From Echinicola marina (lineage in GTDB: Bacteria > Bacteroidota > Bacteroidia > Cytophagales > Cyclobacteriaceae): 64,000 nucleotides of DNA. Below are positions 45,406 to 54,162 of this stretch, one piece after another. The notes under the pieces are model-generated. The model did no database searches, was not told the origin of the DNA, and was given only the letters and a program-made list of their open reading frames with translations. Numbering within the stretch: the first letter of the stretch is position 1; every line of letters begins with the position of its first letter. A program made the translations under genes and the position numbers. The stretch spans positions 1,491,001 to 1,555,000 of the forward strand of contig NZ_CP080025.1 of the NCBI RefSeq assembly GCF_020463795.1, given 5' to 3'.

Positions 45406-46749
45406 ATGTTAACAAGACTCAAATCCATTATGTCAAAGAATGATTCCGCACATTTTTCAAGAAGAAAGTTCATGGGGGCTTCCCTGCTAAGTGCTGCAGG
45501 CCTTTCCATTATTCCACAACTGAACTATGCAAAACCAGTTGCCAAGCTGAATGAACTAAGAGTAAGTAGTAAGGTTCGCTTAGGATTTATTGGTTTGGGG
45601 AGACAATCCTATGGGATTTTAAAAGGGATGATCAATATACCCCAAGTGGAGGTAATTGCAGGCTGTGATGTGTACGGTGTAAAAAGAGAACGCTTTCAAC
45701 ATGAAGTGGGGAAGCATTATAGCAAAAGTCCAGAGGACATACCTGTATATGAAAAATACCAGGATCTTTTGGCGCGTGAGGATATTGATGCGGTGGTGAT
45801 TGCTACTCCGGATTTTTGGCATGCGATGATAGCCATTGATGCCTGTCATGCCAAGAAGGATGTGTATTTGGAGAAACCGCTGACCTTTACTATTAAGGAA
45901 GGGCAGGCTTTGGTTAAGGCGGTTCGGGATAATGCCATCGTACTGGCTGTGGGTAGCCAGCAGCGTTCGGAAACTAATTTCCAATATGCCGTGAAAATGG
46001 TGCAAAAAGGACAAATAGGAAAAATTAAGCATATCAAAGTCAATGTAGGCCAACCGGAATCTCCCAAGCCTTATGATCTGCCGGAAGAAAGTATTCCATC
46101 TGATTTAAACTGGAAGCTGTGGATGGGGCCTCTTAAGGCTATACATTATAACGCTGAACTCAATCCGCCCATCACCGTTAATCCACCTCAGAATGAACAA
46201 ATTTGGGGAGCTTGGAGATGGTATGAAGAGACTGGGGGAGGCTTGATGACCGATTGGGGAGCACATATGTTTGATATAGCCCAATGGGGGATCGCTATGG
46301 ATAAGAATGGACCTGTTGAGATCCTACCCCAAAAGGATGGTAGACCCTTGACTTTCAAGTATGCCAATGGAATAGTGATGACGGCAGAGCCATTTGATGG
46401 GAATGCCCGGGGAGTAAAGTTTTTTGGAGAAAAGGGCTGGATACAGGTTGGCAGGGGCCAATTTAAATCTTCAGACCCAAGTTTACAGGTGCCGGATGAA
46501 GAGCAGAATATTTCTGAAGGACCGGCTCACTATGTGGATTTTATCCAAAGTGTAATTAGAAGAAAGGACCCTATTGCTAATGTAGAAATAGGTCATAGCA
46601 CCTGTACAGTTTGTTCTTTGGGGAATATTGCCAATAAACTGGGAAGAACGCTTCATTGGGATCCAAAGGAGCAGGATTTCCACTATGATGTGGAGGCTTC
46701 AAGGATGCTGCATTACGATTATGAAAATGGCTATGAGTTGAAGTCCTGA
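45406..46749 (+). CDS. Tat-exported Gfo/Idh/MocA oxidoreductase
   Basis: 447 residues. The twin-arginine motif SRRKFMGAS followed by a hydrophobic stretch (LLSAAGLSIIPQ) marks Tat export, so it folds with cofactor in the cytoplasm and acts in the periplasm. The Rossmann segment is RLGFIGLGRQSYGIL, the catalytic motif VYLEKPLTFT, and the C-terminal domain has GGGLMTDWGAHMFDIAQWG typical of secreted Gfo/Idh/MocA members. A Met nine residues in could also be the start. A terminator-like hairpin follows at 46772-46816. Substrate unknown, probably a sugar derivative. Confidence 0.9.
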   Translation: MLTRLKSIMSKNDSAHFSRRKFMGASLLSAAGLSIIPQLNYAKPVAKLNELRVSSKVRLGFIGLGRQSYGILKGMINIPQVEVIAGCDVYGVKRERFQHEVGKHYSKSPEDIPVYEKYQDLLAREDIDAVVIATPDFWHAMIAIDACHAKKDVYLEKPLTFTIKEGQALVKAVRDNAIVLAVGSQQRSETNFQYAVKMVQKGQIGKIKHIKVNVGQPESPKPYDLPEESIPSDLNWKLWMGPLKAIHYNAELNPPITVNPPQNEQIWGAWRWYEETGGGLMTDWGAHMFDIAQWGIAMDKNGPVEILPQKDGRPLTFKYANGIVMTAEPFDGNARGVKFFGEKGWIQVGRGQFKSSDPSLQVPDEEQNISEGPAHYVDFIQSVIRRKDPIANVEIGHSTCTVCSLGNIANKLGRTLHWDPKEQDFHYDVEASRMLHYDYENGYELKS

Positions 46750-46771
46750 TGGGATAGAAAAGAATAAAATC

Positions 46772-46816
46772 AAGGTGGTTTTTCCAAGATTATAGTCTGG
46801 GAAGATCACCTTTTTA
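46772..46816 (+). terminator. imperfect terminator after the Tat oxidoreductase
   Basis: AAGGTG ... CACCTT outer stem with TTTCC/GGGAA inner pairing and a TTTTT tail. Confidence 0.55.
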
Positions 46817-46829
46817 TTTGCTTACAAAA

Positions 46830-46858
46830 GCAAAAGGACCAGCTTGGCCGGTCCTTAA
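46830..46858 (-). terminator. terminator of the YcxB-like gene
   Basis: AAGGACC / GGTCCTT stem plus inner GC pairs; on the minus strand it is followed by TTTTGC. Confidence 0.6.
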
Positions 46859-46860
46859 TA

Positions 46861-47334
46861 TTAATTGATATATCCTTTTCTCTTTAGAATGGTCTCCACA
46901 AACTTTCTTTCGTTTTCAGTGTTGAAGATTTTGAAAGGGAGATGTATAAATTGGGCCTTGGACATGACAAGTACAAAAGCGTCCTTGGTGATTTCTGCTT
47001 TTTTGATCATTGACCAGTTGATAGGCATTCCCTGTTTGGTGTTGATCTTCATCATAATTTGGCGACTGTCGATTTCGTAGGCTAGCTTTTCAAACATCAC
47101 CTTGTTCTGTTCCATCTGACTTACCCCGGCAAATTGGATCACCCAGAAAAGGATATAAAGCAAATAAGCCACGATGGCCATGCTGATCCACCACCAAGAA
47201 GGAATCCAGAAATATCCACAAGCAATAGCTACTGCGATCAATATGACCCACCATTGATCTTTCAAGACATTTACTAAACCCATTTTTAAATAGGTACCTG
47301 TTTCTAGCTTGTATTTTTTAGTTTTTACAATCAT
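46861..47334 (-). CDS. YcxB-like membrane protein
   Basis: 157 residues from the ATG at 47334 (an earlier start at 47385 is less likely). Two adjacent membrane helices (WWVILIAVAIACGYFWIP, WWISMAIVAYLLYILFWVI) follow an N-terminal strand segment, and the C-terminal half (YEIDSRQIMMKINTKQG, WSMIKKAEITKDAFVLVMS) is the PH-like YcxB C-terminal domain. Function of the family is unknown. Confidence 0.85.
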   Translation of the reverse strand: MIVKTKKYKLETGTYLKMGLVNVLKDQWWVILIAVAIACGYFWIPSWWWISMAIVAYLLYILFWVIQFAGVSQMEQNKVMFEKLAYEIDSRQIMMKINTKQGMPINWSMIKKAEITKDAFVLVMSKAQFIHLPFKIFNTENERKFVETILKRKGYIN

Positions 47335-47701
47335 GGCAATAGTTTTACGAACGGCAAATATCCGATGATATGAGGTATTTAACAAGTAGATTGGAAAATA
47401 GCAGGGATTTTTTTCATAGGGGCCTTAAAAAACGGCTGTTGAATAAAGGAATGACGGTATCAAGTGAGGAATTGGTTTTTCTGGTCCTTTACCTTGAAAA
47501 TAAGCTGGGCTTTGCTTGATGTATTTCAAGTCTAAATGGTCTATTCATAATCTGTGGAAAATGCTTCTTAATGATTTATAGTGCACTGGCCTTGTTAATT
47601 ATTAAGGACAAAAGAAATCTATATGAATAGTAAAATGATGTGTATCAGCTTATTGACTTATAGCGATATTTCTTGTAAATTATCCTAAACATCTAATTGT
47701 T
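47335..47701. other. intergenic region containing a candidate small ORF
   Basis: 367 bases between divergent YcxB-like and small membrane protein genes. Apart from the 49-codon frame at 47370-47519 I see no RNA gene or hairpin. Confidence 0.4.
47370..47519 (+). CDS. candidate 49-residue ORF, possible MarR-type N-terminal fragment
   Basis: ATG at 47370 to TGA at 47519. The peptide is amphipathic and helical (YLTSRLENSRDFF, LKKRLLNKGMTVSSEELVFL) and its spacing resembles the first helices of MarR-like regulators before the winged helix. It stops early (KLGFA), so it would be a remnant or an unrelated small protein. It was too short for routine ORF lists. Existence as a gene is uncertain. Confidence 0.3.
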   Translation: MRYLTSRLENSRDFFHRGLKKRLLNKGMTVSSEELVFLVLYLENKLGFA

Positions 47702-47932
47702 ATGAGCAGTCTGACCATAGATATGATTTTATGTGGAATAGCCTATGTGCTGCTCGTGTATTTTATTGTGACCATGTCTCGGCCACCTTTTGGAAAAGGC
47801 AGAAATAGAGGGGATGATGGTGATGGGGGAGTAGAGGATAATTCTCCTCCGAAGATTGATTTGCCTCCGGGTGTAATATGGCCTTCTGATGCTCCCAAGA
47901 CCAAGAAACCTGGCCCACCTGTAGAAGTTTAG
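47702..47932 (+). CDS. small single-pass membrane protein with Pro-rich tail
   Basis: 76 residues. An N-terminal helix (MILCGIAYVLLVYFIVTM) is followed by a Gly/Asp-rich linker (RNRGDDGDGGVEDN) and a Pro/Lys tail (PPKIDLPPGVIWP, KKPGPP). The stop overlaps by three bases with that of the convergent Fur-family gene. Plausible Bacteroidota small membrane protein; function unknown. Confidence 0.65.
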   Translation: MSSLTIDMILCGIAYVLLVYFIVTMSRPPFGKGRNRGDDGDGGVEDNSPPKIDLPPGVIWPSDAPKTKKPGPPVEV

Positions 47933-48354
47933 CTACATTTGTTGCAAGTGCCGTGCACCAAAAGACTTTTTTCCTTTACGACAAAGCCTTCAGGAAGGGC
48001 TATGGCGGGCAGCGCAATTTCTGCAATACACTGAGTTTCTCCACAGACATCACATTTGAAATGCACATGTTCGTGATCATGATGGCTCTCAGAAGTATCA
48101 TGGTGGCAAAGTGCGTATTTGGTTACACCAGTATCATCTAAGACCTTATGAATGATATCACTCTCCAGGAATGTCTTAAGTGTACGGTATATGGTTACCC
48201 GGTCAAAATTTTCTTTTAATGCTTCCTCAAGATCCGAATGAGAAAGGGCAATATCCTTTTTCAAAAAAGCCTTGAGCACATCCCTTCTGCAACTGGTGAT
48301 GCGAAGTTGGTTATCTTTAAGAATTTCAGCTGATTTTGAAGACATATCTATCAT
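47929..48354 (-). CDS. Fur-family metalloregulator
   Basis: 141 residues. N-terminal winged helix (SCRRDVLKAFLKKDIALSHSDL, VTIYRTLKTFLESDII) and C-terminal dimerisation domain with HHDTSESHHDHEHVHFKCDVCGE-type metal ligands: a His-rich H-x-H-E-H cluster, and zinc-type CxxC pairs (CDVC and CNKC). Could be Fur, Zur or PerR; the extra His residues do not decide it. Alternative start at 48345. It is near oxyR and an iron-uptake block but shares no operon with them. Confidence 0.9.
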   Translation of the reverse strand: MIDMSSKSAEILKDNQLRITSCRRDVLKAFLKKDIALSHSDLEEALKENFDRVTIYRTLKTFLESDIIHKVLDDTGVTKYALCHHDTSESHHDHEHVHFKCDVCGETQCIAEIALPAIALPEGFVVKEKSLLVHGTCNKCS

Positions 48355-48459
48355 TTAGGTTTTCCTGGATTCCTTGGCTAAAATTACGAGAATTTAATGA
48401 ATTTACCCTCATGATCTTTGGTTAGCATAAATCCGAGGCCTTTTGTTATCTTGTAAACG

Positions 48460-48486
48460 AAAAAAGGGAAACATATCGTTCCCCTT
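48460..48486 (-). terminator. terminator of the metzincin gene
   Basis: On the minus strand AAGGGGAAC / GTTTCCCTT (one G-T pair) with a 5-nt loop, followed by TTTTTTCG. Confidence 0.75.
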
Positions 48487-48510
48487 GGTAATTTGCTTTT
48501 AGATCAGTGA

Positions 48511-51003
48511 TTATTTTGGATCTAAAATGGTATCGATTCTGGCCAATAAATCCTCCAAATGGATTTTGGAAACCTTGTCAGCAGTCCTAGGGATGGCCGC
48601 TTTTATTTTTGATTGTAGGGCTTTTAGCTCTGCTCTAACAACTGGTCTAATATCCGATTGCGAGGCGTCGATCTGCTTGCCCCTTCCTGATGAGGCTTCA
48701 TTATTTAACAGGTATTCAAGCCTTTCGACATGGGCACGCTGAAGGCTTCTTCTATAAATATCGATACTTTTTCCTGAAGAAAGTTCAGTCCATATTCCAG
48801 TTCTTAAATCGGCAAAAAGATTCAGCATGTCATAGGCTTCAGCACCATTAAGTGCGGTGTTTTCAATCACCCTTGCCAGCCTGCCCCAGTCCAAGATGCT
48901 ATTTAGGATATTGGTTTGGGCACTGCGGATCCTGTCTGTATAGCCGAAATCTTCTGTTCGTGCTATGATTTTGTCATCAATCAACCATTTAGGTGTATGG
49001 AATAATTGCTCGTTGAGAAATAGGACGGCTGACTTCTGGGTGTTCTTATCCACATGGGTATACACTGCCTTGTCCTGTCCGGCAGAGTGATAAACCTCAT
49101 ACACTCCTCCGACATTAGTGCGGACATGTCCCATATATCTGTTGAACTGGGTAAGTACTTGACCATACATTTCTTCCAAATCTTGGAAGTTTTTGAATGG
49201 TTGGTCTTCTTCAGCTGACCAGTCAATTAGGTGAGGCATGATCCTTTTGAGATTTTTAATGCCATATTCAGAAGCTTTCATGGAATTATCTCCCAAATCC
49301 TCGTTTTGGGCACTTGGATCATAGGAGTTTCCTTGTCGTCCGTAGCGGTAAAGCGGATCATCATTTTTTGCCAATATCCATTTATCCAAAGTACCTTGTT
49401 CATCTTCAGGTGTCTCGGCATCCAAAATAGGTCTGTAACCCCAGGCAACTGCATATTTGTCATATGGGCCGACATTAGGGAATAGGTTAACCCCTTTGTC
49501 CTCCGGCTGGGCGATATAGTTAAATCGGGCATAGTCCATGATGGATGGTGCAGTGCCGTATTTTTGGGTGAAGGAAGGACTTCTTAATGAGTCCACAGGG
49601 TAGGCGTGGGAAGAAGCAAAGTTATGAGGAAGTCCCAAAGTATGGCCTACTTCATGTGCGGCGACAAAGCGGATCAATCTACCCATTACTTCATCTTTGA
49701 ATTTTACGCCTCTTGCATCTGGATTCACTGCTGCTGTTTGCACAAAGTACCAGTTTCTTAATAGGTTCATTACATTATGGAACCAGCCGATATCAGATTC
49801 AATAATCTCTCCAGATCTTGGATCGGAAACATGAGGGCCATAGGCATTTTGGATATCTGAAGCGAAATAGCGAATTACAGAATAACGGGCATCTTCAGGG
49901 CTCCAGTCTGGATCCTCTTCCGGACTTGGGGCATATTTGGCTTGTATGGCATTCTTAAAACCAGCTTCTTCAAAGGCCACATTCCAGTCTTCTACACCTT
50001 TTTTGATAAATGGAGCCCACTTTTCAGGAGTTGCAGGATCAATATAGTATACGATTGGTTTTTTGGGTTCAACCAATTCTCCCGCTTTGAATTTTTCTAT
50101 GTCTTCATCCTTTATTTCCAGCCTCCAGCGGTCCAAATAAGTTCTTTTTGCTGCCTTTTGGGCATCTAATCCATAATCTTGCACGGTAGTAGTGAACCAG
50201 CCTACCCTTTGGTCATGGAGTCTTTGCTTCATAGGCTCTTTGGGAAGGAGCACCATGGAAGAATTCATTTCCACGGTAATAGAGCCCATGCTGCTGTTGG
50301 ATGGCGGCTCAGAAGCCTCATAGGTCATTACATAGCGATTCTCTATATTGATAGGATAGGGAGTGATCCTTTCTATATAGGATTTCTCTGTGCTGAGTCT
50401 GGAAACTTTATAGGCTTTTCTTCTGTAGTCTGGGAGGCCTATGGTTTTGATATCTTTAGAATAGAGGTCTGTTACCTCAATGACTACGCTGCTGCTGTCC
50501 TTACCCATGGCCTCGATATCAAATTTGTATATGATAGGTTCAAGGTTAGAATTTTTGACTGCATGATAGATGGGAAGGGAGTCTGCTGCGGTATTATTGT
50601 AAGATACTTTTTTGAGTAAAATATCATTACCGTTTCTATCCCAACGTACCACTTGGGTATTGGCACGTTCGCCTCCATATCCCATTCCGTCTGCGGTTTT
50701 GGCAATGGTCGTGACCACCAGCATTTCTCGGCCCATCAGGCTATCGGGAATCTCATAATAATACTTTTCCTCAATCTGGTGCACTGTAAAAAGCCCTGCT
50801 TTGGTCTTGGCTTCTCCGGTAATTACTTTTGAATAGGCTTTGATGCCGTTTTTGTCCTCTTTTGGTTTAGGGGTTTCGGTCTCTTCTTTTTTATCTTTTT
50901 TCTTTTTGCGCTGGGCTAGGGCTTCACCACTGTGAAAGGCAGCTCCCCATAAGAGGGAACAGATCAGTAGGCCCCTGATAAAATTGGGGTGAAATTTGTT
51001 CAT
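48511..51003 (-). CDS. large secreted zinc metalloprotease (metzincin, DUF5117/DUF4953 type)
   Basis: 830 residues, signal peptide to about residue 30 (GEALAQ) followed by a Lys/Glu-rich linker (KKKKDKKEETETPKPKED). The DUF5117-like domain covers about 60-330. The metzincin site is HEVGHTLGLPHNF (HExxHxxGxxH) with the Met-turn SIMDYARF further on. The C-terminal part (about 600-830) is helical. Family knowledge: these are exported proteases of Bacteroidota, function mostly unknown. Single-gene unit with its own terminator. Confidence 0.9.
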   Translation of the reverse strand: MNKFHPNFIRGLLICSLLWGAAFHSGEALAQRKKKKDKKEETETPKPKEDKNGIKAYSKVITGEAKTKAGLFTVHQIEEKYYYEIPDSLMGREMLVVTTIAKTADGMGYGGERANTQVVRWDRNGNDILLKKVSYNNTAADSLPIYHAVKNSNLEPIIYKFDIEAMGKDSSSVVIEVTDLYSKDIKTIGLPDYRRKAYKVSRLSTEKSYIERITPYPINIENRYVMTYEASEPPSNSSMGSITVEMNSSMVLLPKEPMKQRLHDQRVGWFTTTVQDYGLDAQKAAKRTYLDRWRLEIKDEDIEKFKAGELVEPKKPIVYYIDPATPEKWAPFIKKGVEDWNVAFEEAGFKNAIQAKYAPSPEEDPDWSPEDARYSVIRYFASDIQNAYGPHVSDPRSGEIIESDIGWFHNVMNLLRNWYFVQTAAVNPDARGVKFKDEVMGRLIRFVAAHEVGHTLGLPHNFASSHAYPVDSLRSPSFTQKYGTAPSIMDYARFNYIAQPEDKGVNLFPNVGPYDKYAVAWGYRPILDAETPEDEQGTLDKWILAKNDDPLYRYGRQGNSYDPSAQNEDLGDNSMKASEYGIKNLKRIMPHLIDWSAEEDQPFKNFQDLEEMYGQVLTQFNRYMGHVRTNVGGVYEVYHSAGQDKAVYTHVDKNTQKSAVLFLNEQLFHTPKWLIDDKIIARTEDFGYTDRIRSAQTNILNSILDWGRLARVIENTALNGAEAYDMLNLFADLRTGIWTELSSGKSIDIYRRSLQRAHVERLEYLLNNEASSGRGKQIDASQSDIRPVVRAELKALQSKIKAAIPRTADKVSKIHLEDLLARIDTILDPK

Positions 51004-51501
51004 ATATGCTTAGCTAATTAAAATTTGTTTATAAATAAACTCAGCTTATTTATAAGAAGGGAGTAAAAATAAAAAAATTATATAAATGGTAGATTTTTAG
51101 CTTACGCTGTATATGGGAGCAGGAATATTTTTGATGATAGCATTTTTATGAAGGGTCTGCTAGTTTTCCTGTTTATGGAAATTATAAATTATGTATATCC
51201 GCAATTACACCAGTAAAAGTTAAAAGCGAATCGAAATGTTGGTTTTAGTTAAAATATCAACTGCTTCGGTCTTCAGTCTTCAAACTCCCGACCACTTAAG
51301 CAAAGGATTTAAGGTTACTGGCATCATTGCGGATAATCAGATTATAAATTCGATAAAACCAGGATCCTCAAAAAAGAATGTCTAATGGTATTTGTGCTCA
51401 TTACTAAAATTTCAACAGTTCCTCCCAAAAAAATACGTATATTATAGGAAGCGCTATATTGATTTTCAGAGGTTTAGCATTAACGTTTTAGTCCAAAGCT
51501 T
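51004..51501. other. long intergenic region upstream of the lipoprotein gene
   Basis: 498 bases between divergent genes. A short GTCTTC-type imperfect tandem (CGGTCTTCAGTCTTCAAAC, about 51268-51286) lies in it. Otherwise no ORF, hairpin or promoter stands out. Confidence 0.4.
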
Positions 51502-52254
51502 ATGAAACATCTTTATTTACTCCTCCTTCTATTGACCTATTCTTTTGGTTGTACGACGGAACACAAGGAAATTGAGCAGTTTTCAAAAGAGATAGGGCGG
51601 GAAAAGATGGCTGCCTTGAACCAACTTGTTGCTTCATATGAGCATTTTTTGTTCACAAAATACCCTGATCCGGTTAAGGTCTCTGACAAGACCTTCCTCT
51701 TTTTGGAGGATGTAAAGGATAATAATTCCCTAAACATTAGAGAGCTTCCCAATTCCCAGGCCATACTTGAGCTGATGGAAGCTAGTGGCCTCCGAAAGGA
51801 CATATACATTTATAATTGTGAAAAATCTACCTATCCTGCTTATCCTGTTGATCAATTAATTCCCATAACATATCCAGAAAATTCATTGGACTTGAGTATG
51901 AAGGAAACTTATTTTTCTGAAGAGAGGCGATTTCTAATTAGTTCTACTGGGCAAAATGAAACCTCATCCAGAAGTGATTCTATCTTATCATTCAATAAAA
52001 AGGGATTATTCATGTATGCGCTGGCAAAAGCAAAGCATAAGGATCCGAGCTTTATGACTTATGTGGAGGTCAAATATACCTATGGGGATATACATCCTTC
52101 ACTTTTTGCCCAGAAGCACTTAGAGCAACTTGCAGGTGAAGAACTGAGTTGGTTTCAGCGGTTGCCGTTGGTCATTGATATATATTACAAGCTGATGTTA
52201 ACGAAAAGCCAAGATGAAGACTATTATTTATCCTTCAGGAAATCCAAGGACTAA
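51502..52254 (+). CDS. hypothetical lipoprotein
   Basis: 250 residues. MKHLYLLLLLLTYSFGC is a lipoprotein signal (Cys 17). The rest is mixed, with a KMAALNQLVASYEHFLF helix, FLFLEDVKDN and a closing helix RLPLVIDIYYKLMLTK. No motif recognised; single-gene unit, 77 nt upstream of msrB. Confidence 0.75.
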   Translation: MKHLYLLLLLLTYSFGCTTEHKEIEQFSKEIGREKMAALNQLVASYEHFLFTKYPDPVKVSDKTFLFLEDVKDNNSLNIRELPNSQAILELMEASGLRKDIYIYNCEKSTYPAYPVDQLIPITYPENSLDLSMKETYFSEERRFLISSTGQNETSSRSDSILSFNKKGLFMYALAKAKHKDPSFMTYVEVKYTYGDIHPSLFAQKHLEQLAGEELSWFQRLPLVIDIYYKLMLTKSQDEDYYLSFRKSKD

Positions 52255-52331
52255 ATATTCCGTAGAATATTAGCTGAACATATTTAAAAAACATTGTAGG
52301 ACATATTTCTATATAATCTCTAAATTTGAAT

Positions 52332-52775
52332 ATGCTTAAATGGTCAGATATAATTCGATTTGCCACGCAAGGTAATCCAATCCCAACTAAAAGGGTAGAA
52401 AAAACAGCTCAAGAATGGAAAGCATACTTAACAGGGGAGGAGTTCCAAATCACCCGTTTAAAAGGAACTGAAAGGGCATACAGCTCTGAACTCTGTAGCA
52501 AGTTTGAACCGGGAAAATATGCTTGTGTTTGTTGTGAAAGTTTGCTGTTCGATGCTGAAGAAAAATTCGAAAGCGGATCTGGATGGCCTTCATTTACCCA
52601 GCCTTTGGAGGAAAATGCCGTTGCTTATCATAAGGATGAAAGCTTCGGAATGGTAAGGGTAGAAATCACTTGCAATACCTGTGATGCCCACTTGGGACAT
52701 GTTTTTCCTGATGGCCCAGAACCTAGCGGTCTCCGCTATTGTGTAAATGCAGTTTCACTGAAAAAGGTAGAGTGA
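52332..52775 (+). CDS. msrB: peptide-methionine (R)-S-oxide reductase MsrB
   Basis: 147 residues from the ATG at 52332; a TTG at 52326 is less likely. Zinc Cys pairs are YACVCC (CxxC) and CNTCDAHLGHVF; the substrate-contact motif is SGSGWPSFTQPL and the catalytic Cys is in RYCVNAVSL. It reduces the R epimer of methionine sulfoxide. The msrA gene follows 32 nt downstream on the same strand. Confidence 0.94.
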   Translation: MLKWSDIIRFATQGNPIPTKRVEKTAQEWKAYLTGEEFQITRLKGTERAYSSELCSKFEPGKYACVCCESLLFDAEEKFESGSGWPSFTQPLEENAVAYHKDESFGMVRVEITCNTCDAHLGHVFPDGPEPSGLRYCVNAVSLKKVE

Positions 52776-52807
52776 ACCACATCGCTATTGACAAAATGAA
52801 GTAGGTC

Positions 52808-53302
52808 ATGCTTTTGAAAATTGGTTTTGGGGGAGGCTGCCACTGGTGTACGGAAGCCGTATTCCAATCCCTAATGGGAGTGGAACAAGTTGATCAAGGC
52901 TGGATTTCCAGTCATCCTCCTTTCAATGGTTTTTCGGAGGCTGTCATCGTCCATTTCGATCCCAAACAAATATCCCTCCATGATTTGATCGAAATTCATT
53001 TGCATACACATTCATCCACATCAAACCATTCTCAAAGAAGTAAATACCGTTCGGCTGTATATTGCCTTTTGCCTGAGCAAAGGGAAAAAGCCTTAGGGTC
53101 TATTGATTTGCTTCAAAGGGATTTTGATTCTGAAATCATTACCCAAGTTTTGGAATACAATGAATTCAGGAAAAACAGAGATTCATACTGTAATTATTAT
53201 TTGAATAGAAAAGATGCACCATTTTGCAGGCAGTATATTCATCCAAAACTGGAATTGCTCAGAGAAAAATATGGTAAATTACAAAAGAGAGGCTTTTCAT
53301 AG
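52808..53302 (+). CDS. msrA: peptide-methionine (S)-S-oxide reductase MsrA, divergent
   Basis: 164 residues. The active site is GGGCHWCTEAVF, with His instead of Phe in the usual GCFWC; the catalytic Cys and the following Glu are kept. The central region is short: the expected YxGG...GHAEAV segment is reduced to GWISSHPPFNGFSEAV, while HTHSSTSNHSQRSKYRSAVY is family-like. Pairs with msrB to repair both methionine sulfoxide epimers. The stop overlaps a hairpin shared with the convergent tetR gene. Confidence 0.88.
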   Translation: MLLKIGFGGGCHWCTEAVFQSLMGVEQVDQGWISSHPPFNGFSEAVIVHFDPKQISLHDLIEIHLHTHSSTSNHSQRSKYRSAVYCLLPEQREKALGSIDLLQRDFDSEIITQVLEYNEFRKNRDSYCNYYLNRKDAPFCRQYIHPKLELLREKYGKLQKRGFS

Positions 53303-53314
53303 AGAAGCCTCTCT
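53283..53314 (-). terminator. terminator between msrA and tetR
   Basis: 10-bp stem AGAGAGGCTT / AAGCCTCTCT; the minus-strand side runs into TTTTG, favouring termination of the tetR transcript. It overlaps the msrA stop codon. Confidence 0.65.
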
Positions 53315-53334
53315 CATTGGTTCAAGTTTTAAGG

Positions 53335-53967
53335 TTATTTGCTTGTTATTAAGTCTTTATAGGTGACTTTTCCCTCCTTGGTCATATAAGGTTCCATCAG
53401 TTCCCAAATGTGAAGTGACATTTCTCCAGCTTCATTAAAAGCGTAGTTTGAGAGCACTTCTTTTTGAGAAAGCCAAAAGGTAATAAGAATTCGGATGGTA
53501 TGCTGAAGCCTCAAATAGGTGGAGTCCATCCTATCTTCCATCAGGCCTTCTTTTACAAAGCGGCCAAAGTAATCTCTGATTTGACTTTTTCTCAGTTCCA
53601 AGGTTTCTTGAAGTACCTTGCTGACTTTTGGATTGGCTCGGGAGATTTCTAATATATCTAAGTTAAAGAAGGAATAATAGGTCTGAAATTTTTCCAAATG
53701 CTGCAATAGCAAATGAAACTGTTCAAATGCGTTTTTACCTTCCTCCTTTGCAGAATAGGATGGTCCCATTTCTTTCCTCATATGATCGTAAATCGCCAAT
53801 AAAAGGGCTTCGCGATTATTGAAATGGTAGTCCAAATTTCCATGACTGATGCCAAGCTCAGCGGCAATATGTCTGCTGGTGACATTTTGTGCCCCATTCT
53901 CATTGTACAGCTTTATAGCAGCATTGATAATCTTATTCTTTGTTGAAATTTTCTTTTTTTTCTCCAT
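53335..53967 (-). CDS. TetR-family transcriptional regulator
   Basis: 210 residues. Helix-turn-helix in the first 60 residues: KNKIINAAIKLYNENGAQNV then SRHIAAELGISHGNLDYHF with a NLDYHF recognition turn. The C-terminal ligand domain is helical and unassigned. Convergent to msrA; its regulated gene is not evident. Confidence 0.9.
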   Translation of the reverse strand: MEKKKKISTKNKIINAAIKLYNENGAQNVTSRHIAAELGISHGNLDYHFNNREALLLAIYDHMRKEMGPSYSAKEEGKNAFEQFHLLLQHLEKFQTYYSFFNLDILEISRANPKVSKVLQETLELRKSQIRDYFGRFVKEGLMEDRMDSTYLRLQHTIRILITFWLSQKEVLSNYAFNEAGEMSLHIWELMEPYMTKEGKVTYKDLITSK

Positions 53968-54162
53968 AAATAAAGGAATAAAAACATCCTTCCCAATACG
54001 CTATTTTCAATACAACTGGAAAGGTCAATAATTGATTTGAGAACAAATAAAAAAATATATCCTTCAAAACCTCAATTTAAAACAGGTTTTTTTGCCATCT
54101 AATGTCAGCCTTAATTATTAAATGGATTTCATGAAATAAGCTTATGGTTATAATATCATATT

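Noticed and set aside
51262-51293. GTCTTC imperfect tandem as a CRISPR-like or satellite array
   Set aside because: Only two or three degenerate units, no regular spacers; no CRISPR array was seen in the window.
52321-52328. TAAATTTG as a promoter -7 box for msrB
   Set aside because: It fits TAnnTTTG but lies 4 nt upstream of the ATG, and the nearest -33 TTG is 23 nt away.
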